Shown here: one piece after another, positions 48,795 to 58,434 of the stretch
Layout: the number at the start of each line of letters is the position of its first letter
Position numbering within the stretch: position 1 is the stretch's first letter
NCBI GenBank assembly: GCA_942491115.1
Contig: CALNZV010000008.1
Span: forward strand, 248,001-312,000
DNA from: CALNZV01 sp942491115
Lineage (GTDB): Bacteria > Desulfobacterota > Desulfobacteria > Desulfobacterales > UBA5852
DNA length: 64,000 nucleotides
Reading direction: 5' to 3'
Notes under the pieces: model-generated
Databases searched by the model: none
The model's input: only the letters and a program-made list of their open reading frames with translations
What the model was told of the DNA's origin: nothing
Position numbers and translations under genes: made by a program

Positions 48795-50876
48795 TTACGC
48801 CTGGGCCTGAATGGCCGTGATGGCCACGGTGTTCACGATATCGGTAACGGTACAGCCCCGGCTCAGGTCATTGACCGGCTTGTTCAGCCCCTGCATCACC
48901 GGGCCCACCGCCACGGCATTGGCTGTCCGCTGGACGGCTTTATAGAGGTTGTTGCCGGTGTTGAGATCCGGGAAGATAAATACCGTGGCATTGCCGGCCA
49001 CTTCGCTGTCGGGCAGTTTGGTCCGGGCCACCCCCGCATCCACGGCCGCGTCGTATTGAATCGGGCCTTCGATTTTAAGATCCGGCCGCCGCTCCTTAAC
49101 GATGGCCGTTGCCCGCTGGACCTTGTCCACATCGGCGCCCTTGCCAGAAGTGCCCGTGGAATAGGAGCACATGGCCACCCGGGGATCGATGCCGTATGTC
49201 CTGGCGGTGTCCGCCGAACTGATGGCGATGTCGGCCAACTGCCCGGCCGTGGGATTGGGATTGACCGCGCAATCGCCGTAGACCAGGACCCGGTCGGACA
49301 AACACATCAAAAAGGCGCTGGACACCACCGAAATACCCGGTTTGGTGCGGATGATCTCGAACGCCGGCCTGATGGTGTCCCCTGTGGTATGGACGGCGCC
49401 GGAAACCATACCGTCGGCATCGCCCATTTGGACCATCATCGTCCCGAAGTAACTCACATCCAACATGTTGTCGAAGGCATGATCGAGGGTCATCCCCTTT
49501 TGCTTCCGCATCTCGAAATAGGCCTCGGCATAGGCCTTTATCCATTCGGCATAGTCGGGATCGACGATCCGGGCCGATTCGAGGTTCAGCCCAAGCTGGG
49601 CGATTCTGGTCTTGATGGTTTCGGCGTTTCCCAACAGGGTGATGTCCACCACCGAGCGCTTGAGCAGGATCTCACTGGCCCGCAATACCCGCTCCTCCTC
49701 CCCTTCGGGCAGAACGATATGCTTGCGGTCTGCTTTCGCACGCTGGATCAGCTCGTACTCGAACATGATCGGCGTGCGCCGCTCGGAGCGGACCACTTCA
49801 ATGCGTTTTTCGAGCAGGGGCAGATCCACATAGCGCTCGAAAATCCCCAGGGCCGTGGCGATCTTGCGATCGTTTTCCGCAGACAGGGCCGCTTTGACTT
49901 CGCTGGCGTTGACGGCCGTCTCGAAGGTATCCGTCCGAACGCATAGCACGGGCTGGGAAAAGGCCTCGATCCCTTCGATCAGTCGGGTGATCTGGGCCTC
50001 CGGTTCAAGGCCGCCGGTCAGAAGGAGCCCGGCGATCTGGGGATAGCGAGTGGAAAAAGAGGCGGCCATTCCGGCCACGATGATATCCGCCCGGTCTCCC
50101 GGCGTGATGATCAGGCTGCCCTCGCCGATGTGATCCAGGAAATTAGGCACCTTCATGGCGGCGACCTTCAGGTCGTGGATTTCGCGGTTCATGGCCTCCG
50201 GCGTCCCCTGGATGACTCGGGCACCAAGGGCCTGGGCGATTTCCCCCACCGTGGGTTTTCCCAGAAGGGGATCCTCCGGCAGCACGAACACCGGATCGAT
50301 GACATTGCCCTGGGCTTTCAACTCCTTTGCGATGACCGCCACGGCAGCCGGATCGACCCGGTTGACGACCGTCGCGGCAATGACACACCCTTTGTCCAAA
50401 AAGGATTCCTGAGTCACCCGAACCGCATCCACGACCTCGTTACAAGTCTTACGCCGGCCGTTGACGACCAGCATCACCGGACATCCCAGGTTGTTGGCGA
50501 TATCGGCGTTGAAATCGAATTCGAAGGCGGACGCCATGCTGATAAAATCGGCGCCCTCGCAAACGATGAACTGGCACTGGCTTTCGAGGGCCTTGTAGGC
50601 GCTGAAGATGTCCTTGCGAAGGTCGTCGATCTGCCCCATAACCGCCAACTCCCGTGCGCGGTGACTGGTCAGGGCCGACATGCTGCCGGGGGCGAAGGGC
50701 AGATGGTAGCGATGTCGCATCATCTGGATAGTGGTGTCCTTTTCGGGGTCGGCTGTCGCCGGTCGAAAGAATCCCAGCTTTCGGATCTGACGGGAAAGCA
50801 CCTCCATGACGCCCAGGGCCACCATGGTTTTACCGCTGCGGGGTTCTACTGAGGCAATGTACAAACTGCGTCCCAT
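48795..50876 (-). CDS. pta: Phosphate acetyltransferase, long form
   Basis: A 693-residue enzyme that interconverts acetyl-CoA plus phosphate and acetyl phosphate. Three parts: an N-terminal P-loop-like domain (SVEPRSGKTMVALGVMEV, residues 1-190), a DRTGG domain (about 215-320) and the C-terminal PTA_PTB catalytic domain (about 370-690) with MVSGAVHTTGDTIRPAF and VFIFPDLNTGNNLYKAVQR. The start at 50876 follows GGAGAG; the frame opens further upstream to 50909. No ackA gene is adjacent within the window. Acetate activation or overflow in a sulfate reducer is a reasonable role. Confidence 0.93.
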   Translation of the reverse strand: MGRSLYIASVEPRSGKTMVALGVMEVLSRQIRKLGFFRPATADPEKDTTIQMMRHRYHLPFAPGSMSALTSHRARELAVMGQIDDLRKDIFSAYKALESQCQFIVCEGADFISMASAFEFDFNADIANNLGCPVMLVVNGRRKTCNEVVDAVRVTQESFLDKGCVIAATVVNRVDPAAVAVIAKELKAQGNVIDPVFVLPEDPLLGKPTVGEIAQALGARVIQGTPEAMNREIHDLKVAAMKVPNFLDHIGEGSLIITPGDRADIIVAGMAASFSTRYPQIAGLLLTGGLEPEAQITRLIEGIEAFSQPVLCVRTDTFETAVNASEVKAALSAENDRKIATALGIFERYVDLPLLEKRIEVVRSERRTPIMFEYELIQRAKADRKHIVLPEGEEERVLRASEILLKRSVVDITLLGNAETIKTRIAQLGLNLESARIVDPDYAEWIKAYAEAYFEMRKQKGMTLDHAFDNMLDVSYFGTMMVQMGDADGMVSGAVHTTGDTIRPAFEIIRTKPGISVVSSAFLMCLSDRVLVYGDCAVNPNPTAGQLADIAISSADTARTYGIDPRVAMCSYSTGTSGKGADVDKVQRATAIVKERRPDLKIEGPIQYDAAVDAGVARTKLPDSEVAGNATVFIFPDLNTGNNLYKAVQRTANAVAVGPVMQGLNKPVNDLSRGCTVTDIVNTVAITAIQAQA

Positions 50877-51132
50877 ATTTTCTCTCCATCCTATGGCTGA
50901 TTGCGTCATCCATTAGGTGTTGGCTGTTGATCGATTCAAGAATCCATTGATGGTGAAGATCATTCACTCTGCGTTGCTTTCGACATACCCCCCTATTGGC
51001 TCTGGTATCAACACGGGCCAGGGGAGGGTTCATCCGTCCGGAATCCTCTTCTGATCTTTCTTTTCACACATACCCTTTGGCCGTCAGTTCGGCGATCATC
51101 ATTTTCTAGGCCATCTTCTCCTTCAGGGTTTA
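50877..51132. other. pta upstream region
   Basis: 256 bp between pta and MITE A copy 3. It must hold the pta promoter unless transcription starts within the MITE. No gene is supported. Confidence 0.3.
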
Positions 51133-51389
51133 GCCCGAATATGTCATGAAAATGTTTCCTAAATGTCAAAATGATATATGATATCTTATACTTGGCGCCT
51201 GTGTCGGTAGCAGAGCCCCGGAAACCGTTTGTCCCCCGGCGGAATGGCAAAACCCCCCAAAAATAGTCCCCCTGGGGGCGCGTCGGAGGCTTCCATATGC
51301 GGCGTGATCAAGGGCTTGCAGTACCAACGGTCGGCGGCGCCCTTGAATGCCTGGCCGATGAACGCCGCCAACACGTGACATCTCCGGGC
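51133..51389 (+). mobile_element. MITE family A, copy 3 (257 bp)
   Basis: The ends are GCCCGAATATGTCA and TGACATCTCCGGGC, flanked by TA on both sides (51131-51132 and 51390-51391). Same orientation as copy 1 and nearly the same length. It lies between the pta start and the 3' end of the L,D-transpeptidase gene. Confidence 0.88.
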
Positions 51390-51410
51390 TAGGGGATCGT
51401 TAGTGCCATC

Positions 51411-51430
51411 CGCTCTAAGTAGAAAAGAGC
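51411..51430 (-). terminator. Short hairpin after the L,D-transpeptidase gene
   Basis: CGCTCT and AGAGCG flank a nine-base AT-rich loop about 120 bp downstream of the transpeptidase stop. There is no clear U-tract, so it is only a weak terminator candidate. Confidence 0.25.
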
Positions 51431-51552
51431 GTCGTTCGGCACCCAGCAACCTTGGTGGTCCGGTATGCCGCCATATCAGGCGTCCCATTTGACGAATAAG
51501 GCGCTCCGTTGAGGGATTCATCGGTTGGGAGGCATTGCCGCGTCGATCGATC

Positions 51553-53244
51553 TCAACTGGATGGTGCCAGTCCCTTCAGCACGGCGGCGTCGCGTTGGTA
51601 GACATCCTTTCGAAAGTGCACCAGACCCTGATCGTCGACATGGGCCGTTCGATAGATGAGCAGCACAGGCACGGGTATTTTTAAAAACACCGTCCGGGTC
51701 TTGCCAGTGGCGATGATATCCCGGATGCGGCCAATGGTCCACTGTTCAGGGCCGTCGAGCAGCCGTTTGGCCAGTTTGAACGGCTTGTCGATTCGGATGC
51801 AACCGGCGCTGAAGCTCCGCTCGTCCAAACCGAATTGGGTCTTATGGGGCGTGTCGTGCAAATAGACAAAGTGTTTGTTGGGAAAAATAAACTTGACGCG
51901 CCCCACGGCATTGTGGGGTCCCGGCGACTGGACGATACGGTATGGCATGTTGGATGCCTTGATCTGCGACCAATTCACTGTGGTCGGGTCTACCCGATTA
52001 CCGCTTCGGTCGATGACCATCAGATGGTTTTTTTTCAGGTAAGACAGGCTTTTTCGAATCTTGGGCAAAGTGGTATCCCGCAGGATCCCCGGTGGCACCG
52101 TCCAGGTGGGGTTGAAAACGAGGTATTCGATGGCGGAACGGAATGAGGGGGTTTGGTTGTAGGTAGTGCCGATTTGCACCCGGGCACGCCAGATGATGTC
52201 GTCATTCTTGTAGAGATACCCCCGGTAGTCGGCCATATCCACCAGAACGAAGGTCGCGGGCACCTCGCGCAAAAGCCACCGCGAGCGCTCCAGGTTGACT
52301 ATGAGCTGTTGAATGCGGGCTTCAACCGGCACATTCAAGGCCGCCAGGGTTTCTTCCCCAGCCGCTCCATCATAGTCGTCCACAAGGGTACTATCACGGC
52401 TCACCCGGTTGCGTTCCTGGTATCGCAAGACAGCCGTGGCCAGGGACGGCTCGAACAGGTCGAGGTCACTCACCGTATCGACACTCAGATCACCGGTGAT
52501 CTTCAGATGTTGCCGCAGGAGCGGCACCCGCTCGTCCCGGACACCGACCTCCAGGAGAGGGCCTTCCGGAATGGATGGCCAGCCGCCCGCTTCAGCGATT
52601 TGACGATAGCGGGCCAAGGCTTTTGTCATCCGGCGGTAGAGAGGGTGGCTTGGGGCTCGGGCTTCGAGGCGCTCCCGAACCCGCCCTTCGGCCAAGGCGG
52701 CCTCCAGAAGGTCCTCCGGTGCCATCTCTTCTTCCACCGGATCAAACTTCCAGTCGGAAAGGATGGTGGCCGGATTGATTCGTCCGAAGGAAAGATCGTG
52801 GGCCAACTGGAAAAAACCGTCCGTCAGGAGAAGTTCCAGATCTGCGTCTTGGGGTTTTTCTGACGACGTTGTCTGTGAGGTGTCGTGGCCCAGGTCCTGC
52901 AGTGGGGAAAGATGATAGAGGGCAGGGTCGAGGCCATGGGAGTGGGCATTTTGGATGGCAGCGACCATGGCCCTGACATTGTCGGGGTTTCTCCAGGCCG
53001 GTTTGAAAAACCGGCCTTCATAGAACCGGAACAGGATATCTTCACTTCCTATCGTTTCGTCCTGGATCTGAATCCCATCGGTTTGCTGAAGAAATTCGAT
53101 CTTCTCCCGTATACTCTGTGAAAGGTTCTGATCGACGGCAACGGCGTTTACCGCTGCCGCCACTGAAAACCCAAAAAGAACGACGATCGATACCGTCCAG
53201 CGTATTCGACCGATCCGTTTTCCTTTCATCGGTTGTTGCCGCAT
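51553..53244 (-). CDS. L,D-transpeptidase, YcbB/LdtD-like
   Basis: A 563-residue envelope enzyme. A membrane anchor/signal (about 14-36: WTVSIVVLFGFSVAAAVNAV) precedes a scaffold domain with FRFYEGRFFKPAWRNPDN, a peptidoglycan-binding-like part (TAVLRYQERNRV) and the YkuD catalytic domain (about 335-520) with HDTPHKTQFGLDERSFSAGC and catalytic Cys482 in SAGCIRI. It forms 3-3 cross-links or attaches proteins to peptidoglycan. The ATG at 53244 follows AAAGGGCGAAGA; the frame is open to 53280. Confidence 0.9.
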   Translation of the reverse strand: MRQQPMKGKRIGRIRWTVSIVVLFGFSVAAAVNAVAVDQNLSQSIREKIEFLQQTDGIQIQDETIGSEDILFRFYEGRFFKPAWRNPDNVRAMVAAIQNAHSHGLDPALYHLSPLQDLGHDTSQTTSSEKPQDADLELLLTDGFFQLAHDLSFGRINPATILSDWKFDPVEEEMAPEDLLEAALAEGRVRERLEARAPSHPLYRRMTKALARYRQIAEAGGWPSIPEGPLLEVGVRDERVPLLRQHLKITGDLSVDTVSDLDLFEPSLATAVLRYQERNRVSRDSTLVDDYDGAAGEETLAALNVPVEARIQQLIVNLERSRWLLREVPATFVLVDMADYRGYLYKNDDIIWRARVQIGTTYNQTPSFRSAIEYLVFNPTWTVPPGILRDTTLPKIRKSLSYLKKNHLMVIDRSGNRVDPTTVNWSQIKASNMPYRIVQSPGPHNAVGRVKFIFPNKHFVYLHDTPHKTQFGLDERSFSAGCIRIDKPFKLAKRLLDGPEQWTIGRIRDIIATGKTRTVFLKIPVPVLLIYRTAHVDDQGLVHFRKDVYQRDAAVLKGLAPSS

Positions 53245-53395
53245 TCTTCGCCCTTTGATGTATTTATGCCGGTTTTGCATCGGGCATTGCTTTCAGGTGA
53301 GGTTACCCGATTGTCCCTGAGTGTTATCATGGGCATCTGATCGCTCCGGTCGGTTGGTTGACGAATTCGGTCGTGCAAAGCAGACGCAAACGGCG

Positions 53396-53830
53396 TTAGA
53401 CCCCTGCACCGTGTTGCCAGGCCTCGTCCACTCGGGCCTCAATATACCGGATGAGGGCATCGTCCCGCTCTTCCACGTCAAAACACACGGCATCTTCACC
53501 GAGCAACCCCTCCGGAACGAAGTCGCCCTTTTCTTCCGGGTCCTCGATCATATCGCCATAAAAGCAGATGGAAAGCCACCGGGGGTTGTCCTCGATGACG
53601 TCGACCATCATAAAAAGTTCCCTATTCTTCTGATTGGCATGAACGGCTCTCAAGGAATAGGTGACACCGGGCCGTGGGTTGAAGTCTAATGTGACTCCGC
53701 TTTTTGCGTTTAAAAATTCCTTGAAATGGATAAAAACGTCTTTGTTTTTATCAACAGATGCGTCCCATTCCTTGATAAAATCGTTCAGTTGTCGTTCTTT
53801 TTCCGGATTCATCATTTTGTCAATATCCAT
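53396..53830 (-). CDS. Uncharacterised 144-residue protein
   Basis: A soluble acidic protein of unknown family. It is compact, with FHLFKEFLNAKSG-like helix FIHFKEFLNAKSGVTLDF, then beta-rich ELFMMVDVIEDNPRWLSICF and an acidic end DDALIRYIEARVDEAW. AAAAGGCA precedes the ATG. It reads like a conserved hypothetical cytoplasmic protein. It lies between the L,D-transpeptidase gene and a small secreted protein gene, all on the same strand but not tightly linked. Confidence 0.65.
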   Translation of the reverse strand: MDIDKMMNPEKERQLNDFIKEWDASVDKNKDVFIHFKEFLNAKSGVTLDFNPRPGVTYSLRAVHANQKNRELFMMVDVIEDNPRWLSICFYGDMIEDPEEKGDFVPEGLLGEDAVCFDVEERDDALIRYIEARVDEAWQHGAGV

Positions 53831-53898
53831 TGCCTTTTAAAGATCAGATCAGTGGTCGTGGCCCCGGATGACGGGATAGGGTTCCCTTGAGACCCCGG

Positions 53899-54324
53899 TC
53901 AATCTCGGATCTTTTCCAATTCGAATCGGAATTGCCCCCCGCATTGATAATACCCATCCGACCAGCGCCAGACGGACTCCCCCGCCCCTGTGGCGTCGTC
54001 CCCGAAAACAATATCGACCCGCTCGGTCACATACCCCCCGTCATCATTGTAGGTGCCATAGACAACAAAGGTTGCCGGTTTATCGGTGTTGATGCCCCCC
54101 TTGTAAGGTCTTTGGACAACGTTTTCCATGATCATGATGTCGTTGTTTTTGTGGACAATGGTAAGTTTGTAGTCACCGGGCTCTGCCTTCCCCAAGTTCT
54201 CACAACGATTCGTCGATTCGGTGATGGTACCCAGCCATTGACCGCTGTAGTTCTGGGCGGAGAGGCTGCCCGGTATGAATAAAAGAAAACCCATCAAGAT
54301 GATCAGCCCATATGATCTCACCAT
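53899..54324 (-). CDS. Small secreted protein of unknown function
   Basis: A 141-residue exported protein. The signal peptide is LIILMGFLLFIPGSLSAQ. The mature part starts NYSGQWLGTITEST and resembles small lipocalin-like or DUF-type beta barrels, with TFVVYGTYNDDGGYVTERVD and two paired Cys (RCENLGK; YYQCGGQ). The second of two nearby ATGs (54324) has the better spacing from GGAAAGGA and is used. A role in the envelope is likely but undefined. Confidence 0.65.
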   Translation of the reverse strand: MVRSYGLIILMGFLLFIPGSLSAQNYSGQWLGTITESTNRCENLGKAEPGDYKLTIVHKNNDIMIMENVVQRPYKGGINTDKPATFVVYGTYNDDGGYVTERVDIVFGDDATGAGESVWRWSDGYYQCGGQFRFELEKIRD

Positions 54325-54407
54325 TCTCATCCTTTCCAGACAACGTTGTCGATGTCTGTTCCTGCGATGATGCGTGGCACCGACAGGGGGCTTTACCTTA
54401 CCACCCG

Positions 54408-55835
54408 TCATCTTTGCTCTTGAATTCTCTCTGGCGATATCGACAACATCCTTAACTTCCAGAAAAAAGCCACAACCGCCACCACCCCGGCGCCGATACC
54501 GATGCTGGTTGACAGATTCATGGGGAGATTGAAGCCGATGCCGGAGTTGGAAATGAAGGTGGTGACCACAACGGTCATGAAGAGTGCTGGAATCGTCGCC
54601 ACCCAGTGGAATTTTTTCTGCTTGACCAGGTACATGGCCGCGGTCCAAAGCACCACTGTCGCCAAGGTCTGATTGGCCCACCCGAAATACCGCCAGATGA
54701 GTCCGAAGTCGGAAAGAGAGATCAGAAAGCCCACGACGAACAATGGCACGGCAATCACGAGGCGCTTGAGTCTTTCTTTTTGGGAAAGGTGAAAAATGTC
54801 CGCAATGATCAATCGCGCACTGCGAAAGGCCGTGTCCCCGGATGTGATGGGCAACACCACCACGCCGATAATGGCCAGGAAACCGCCAAACTTACCCAAG
54901 AGAGTGGTAGACACCTGGTTCACCACCAGTCCCGGACCTCCCTCGGCCAACACCTTATTCAGCAGCTCCGGTGAATGGAAAAAGGAGATGGCCAAGGTGG
55001 CCCAGATCAGAGCGATGACGCCTTCAGCGATCATCGAACCGAAAAACACACTGCGTCCGTATTTTTCGTTGGGCAGGCAACGGGCCATCATCGGGGACTG
55101 GGTCGCATGGAAACCGCTGACCGCCCCGCAGGCGATGGTGATAAACATCAGCGGCCACAGGGGCAGGTTCTGGGGATTGACATTGTCGAAGGTTTTCTGA
55201 GGATAGAATTCGTAGCCTTTAACGATGAGCATCGCAATGGTGCCAACCGCCATGAAAATCAGGACGGCCCCAAATAGCGGGTAGATGCGGCCGATAATTT
55301 TGTCCACCGGGAGAATGGTGGCCAGAAAATAATAAGCGATGATGAGGCCGACCAGCAGTTTGAGATCCATGCCGGTCATGCTCTGCAGCAGGGCCGCTGG
55401 ACCCAGAAAAAAGACGACTCCCACCAGGATCAGCAATATGACCGAAAACCCCCGCATGAACTGTTTAAAGCCGTTGCCCAGGTTGTGTCCAACCACATCC
55501 GGGATACTCTCGCCGTCGTAGCGGATCGAGAGCATTCCGGAAAAGTAGTCGTGGACCGCACCGGCAAAAATACATCCCAAAACGATCCAGATCAGCGCCA
55601 CCGGTCCGTACAGGGCACCTAAAATCGGGCCGTAGATGGGCCCCAACCCGGCGATGTTGAGCAGTTGGATGAGAAAGATCTTCCAGGGCGGGAGTTTTAC
55701 GAAGTCCACACCGTCTTCCATGGTTTCAGCCGGGGTTTTACGGGTCGGATCGGCTCCGAAGAGGCGATCGATGACCTTGCCGTAGATCAGGTAACCCAGA
55801 ACCAGCATTGCCACACTTGCGAAGAACAATACCAT
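54408..55835 (-). CDS. cstA: Carbon starvation CstA-family transporter
   Basis: A 475-residue multi-spanning protein (about 13 helices). The family core LLNIAGLGPIYGPILGALYGP, then VHDYFSGMLSIRYDGESIPD, identifies CstA (short form). Members take up pyruvate or peptides and are induced under carbon limitation. The ATG at 55835 follows AAGGAGATCCCC; the frame opens to 55859. It stands between the small secreted gene and the DUF3141 gene, all on the minus strand. Confidence 0.92.
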   Translation of the reverse strand: MVLFFASVAMLVLGYLIYGKVIDRLFGADPTRKTPAETMEDGVDFVKLPPWKIFLIQLLNIAGLGPIYGPILGALYGPVALIWIVLGCIFAGAVHDYFSGMLSIRYDGESIPDVVGHNLGNGFKQFMRGFSVILLILVGVVFFLGPAALLQSMTGMDLKLLVGLIIAYYFLATILPVDKIIGRIYPLFGAVLIFMAVGTIAMLIVKGYEFYPQKTFDNVNPQNLPLWPLMFITIACGAVSGFHATQSPMMARCLPNEKYGRSVFFGSMIAEGVIALIWATLAISFFHSPELLNKVLAEGGPGLVVNQVSTTLLGKFGGFLAIIGVVVLPITSGDTAFRSARLIIADIFHLSQKERLKRLVIAVPLFVVGFLISLSDFGLIWRYFGWANQTLATVVLWTAAMYLVKQKKFHWVATIPALFMTVVVTTFISNSGIGFNLPMNLSTSIGIGAGVVAVVAFFWKLRMLSISPERIQEQR

Positions 55836-56092
55836 GGGGATCTCCTTGGATCGCTCCAAACCCTATAGCAATAGGAACGCCTTGGACGCCAATAGAGCGC
55901 CTGATATGCCTCCTATGGCCAGGGCGCGATGACCGTGACTGCCGAATCGGCCGCGGGAAGTGCCATTCTGCGGCCGTGGGGAGAATTTGCCTTTCCACCC
56001 ATGCCGGAACACCTAAAAAACCACTGGATTTCAGGTATCACTCATGGCTTGGGGGACACCCGCGGAAAGAGTGGTCTTTGAATCTCAAATCC

Positions 56093-58291
56093 TCACGTCG
56101 TGGACGTCGGCGCCCGTTTTCTTCGGGCCGCGGTCTTCTTCGGAATGAACAGTTTTTCGATTTCTTCCAATCGCTTCTGGGATTCATTCCCCAGGGGACC
56201 CTTGGCGGTGACGACCCTTCGGATCATGTCAAACAGTTTCGGCCCGTCTTTCTCGTGGCCTTTGAGCAGGGTGGGGATGGCCGCCAGGGCACGGCGGTCG
56301 TCCAGGAGGACCATGAAAAATTGCTCCCGCAAAACCGCCTTGAATTCGGACAGCGGCAATGCCGTTTCATCTTCGGCGCGGATGCGGCGGATCATTTCAA
56401 ATCCCCGTTCATCGGCTGATCCTTCCGGGAGCCGAACGTAGACCAGCCCCCTGAGGACCGCTTCCCTGGGTCCACCTTTTTCCATGCCCGCCATCAGTTC
56501 CTGCTTGCGACGGTCGATGAGGGCCAGGTGATCCGGCTCCTGTCCGGGGTTTCTTCTGAGCGGCTCGTCGGACGCCTTGAGACCCAGGAGGGCCTGAAGC
56601 CAGGGCTGGTTGTAGATGCCAAAGAACATCTGCTCTATCATCATGTCCCGCCAATCACCATATGCCTTCAGGCTTTGGGCCATCCAGTCGGAATACAGAT
56701 TCTGCCACTGAAGGAAGAGGTTGTCGCTGTCGACCGGTTCACGATGGTCTTTCACCCACTGGGCGGCGGAAGCAATGGATGTCATCATGGGGTTGCGGTC
56801 GGAGAAAAGCTCGTAACCCGTGCGAAGCGGATGCATGCGCCGCATCCATTCAGCCGTATGTTCATTGGTCATGGCGCGCACGAAGGGCTGGGCGGTGGTG
56901 CGGTAGAGGCCGTTGGTGATTTCCGATAGCCTTGCCACCGCCGCAAAGCAGCGCTCGTCATCGGTGTCGTTACCGCCAAAAGCCCGAATGTCATCCAGGG
57001 TGCGTCGCTCGAAGCGGGAAATGAAGTCGCCGGTGACCAGATCCACATTGGCGGTGTCGTCGGTTGTCTTTTCGATGACGGCTTCATAAAGCCCTGGGGG
57101 CATGCAGTCGATGAAATCGATGTTGCTGGCAAACTCCCTGTGCTCTTTTTTGGCGACACTGCCGGAAACGAAAATCCCCAGATGGCCGACACTTTCATGT
57201 ACGGCGTAGATAATGGTCTGGCCTGAAGCACGGATGTCGTCAACGCTGTCGTAGAGGTCAAGGATCCAGCCCAGGGCTTGCTGCGGGGGCGTGATATTGT
57301 CTCCCTTGGAACAGAAGCAGACGATGGGAGAGCGGATGTTCCTCAGATCGATTCGCATGCCGTCTGAAGTGACGATCCCGGCGGTGCTGAGCTTATTGCC
57401 CACAAAAAGTTGATCAACGATGTACTGGATCTCCTCGCCGGCCAAGAGGACGTGCCCGCCCCACCAGCGCTCGAATCCCAGGTATCGGGGCGCCTCCGTG
57501 TCGATCTTGGCGAAGAGGTTGGCCTGTTTCGACCAGAGGGTGTTGGCCGGGTTGAGACCCTCGAAATTTTGCACCAGCCATGCGCCGTCGAAGATTCCAT
57601 GACCCAAATCGCTGGTCAGGGCCGTCAACCAGCTGCCCCCTAACAAACCGCCGGAATACCGCATGGGGTTCTCCCCGCGAACACCCGCCCAATAGGACAT
57701 GGGCGCGCCTGCCACGATGATCGGTCCACACAACTCCGGAGCGGTCGCCGCCAACATCATCATCGCCCACCCCGCCTGGCAGTTGCCGATCACCACGGGT
57801 TTTCCGTCCGTCTTGGGATGGCGTTCGGTGACACGCTCCAGAAAAAGTTTCTCGGCACCCATCACCGCCTCGATGGTCTGCCCCGGGCAGGGCTCGGGCG
57901 TAAAACCGATAAAGTAGCACGGGTGGCCGGCCCCCAGAATCACGCCGATCTCGCTGTCCGCCTTGAAGCCCCCGATGCCAGGCCCATGACCGGCCCGGGG
58001 ATCGACCACCACAAAGGGACGCTTGCGCTCGTCGATGTCGACACCCTCCGGCGGATGGATTTCGACCAGTCCGTAGTTCACCGGTACGGGCAGGGCGCGG
58101 CCATCCATGATTAACTCACCCTCGTAATCGAGTACGTGGGGAGCCTCCTGGGACATATGCTCCAGGTATTGGTTTCCCCGCTGGCGGATCGTATCCCAGA
58201 ACAGGATCGTTCTCTGAAACGCATCGACAGTATAGTCGATCAGCGGGTTTCGGCCTAACAGTGTTGGATTGGTTATTCGATAGGGTGGCAT
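56093..58291 (-). CDS. DUF3141 alpha/beta-hydrolase protein (PHA synthase-like)
   Basis: A 732-residue protein. The hydrolase core includes VVVDPRAGHGPGIGGFKADSE in part, IGFTPEPCPGQTIEAV and the elbow IGNCQAGWAMMML, similar to the G-x-C-x-G region of PhaC. Downstream are FCSKGDNITPPQQALGWI and the His region YAVHESVGHLGIFVSG. The C-terminal 200 residues are helical. DUF3141 proteins accompany phosphotransacetylase/PHA genes in many bacteria, but the reaction is not established. The ATG at 58291 follows GGAG-TCAAAC; an ATG at 58303 is in frame. Confidence 0.85.
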   Translation of the reverse strand: MPPYRITNPTLLGRNPLIDYTVDAFQRTILFWDTIRQRGNQYLEHMSQEAPHVLDYEGELIMDGRALPVPVNYGLVEIHPPEGVDIDERKRPFVVVDPRAGHGPGIGGFKADSEIGVILGAGHPCYFIGFTPEPCPGQTIEAVMGAEKLFLERVTERHPKTDGKPVVIGNCQAGWAMMMLAATAPELCGPIIVAGAPMSYWAGVRGENPMRYSGGLLGGSWLTALTSDLGHGIFDGAWLVQNFEGLNPANTLWSKQANLFAKIDTEAPRYLGFERWWGGHVLLAGEEIQYIVDQLFVGNKLSTAGIVTSDGMRIDLRNIRSPIVCFCSKGDNITPPQQALGWILDLYDSVDDIRASGQTIIYAVHESVGHLGIFVSGSVAKKEHREFASNIDFIDCMPPGLYEAVIEKTTDDTANVDLVTGDFISRFERRTLDDIRAFGGNDTDDERCFAAVARLSEITNGLYRTTAQPFVRAMTNEHTAEWMRRMHPLRTGYELFSDRNPMMTSIASAAQWVKDHREPVDSDNLFLQWQNLYSDWMAQSLKAYGDWRDMMIEQMFFGIYNQPWLQALLGLKASDEPLRRNPGQEPDHLALIDRRKQELMAGMEKGGPREAVLRGLVYVRLPEGSADERGFEMIRRIRAEDETALPLSEFKAVLREQFFMVLLDDRRALAAIPTLLKGHEKDGPKLFDMIRRVVTAKGPLGNESQKRLEEIEKLFIPKKTAARRKRAPTSTT

Positions 58292-58434
58292 GTTTGACTC
58301 CATGACTGATATTGAGAGAACGACAGCATATACCGATCAGTTACACTTACTGTATGTCCCCTGAAAGATTTAGGATTCCGTTAGGAATTTGAAGCCGACA
58401 CCGGCGTCTAATCCAAGGGGGGAGCGTCTTCCGT

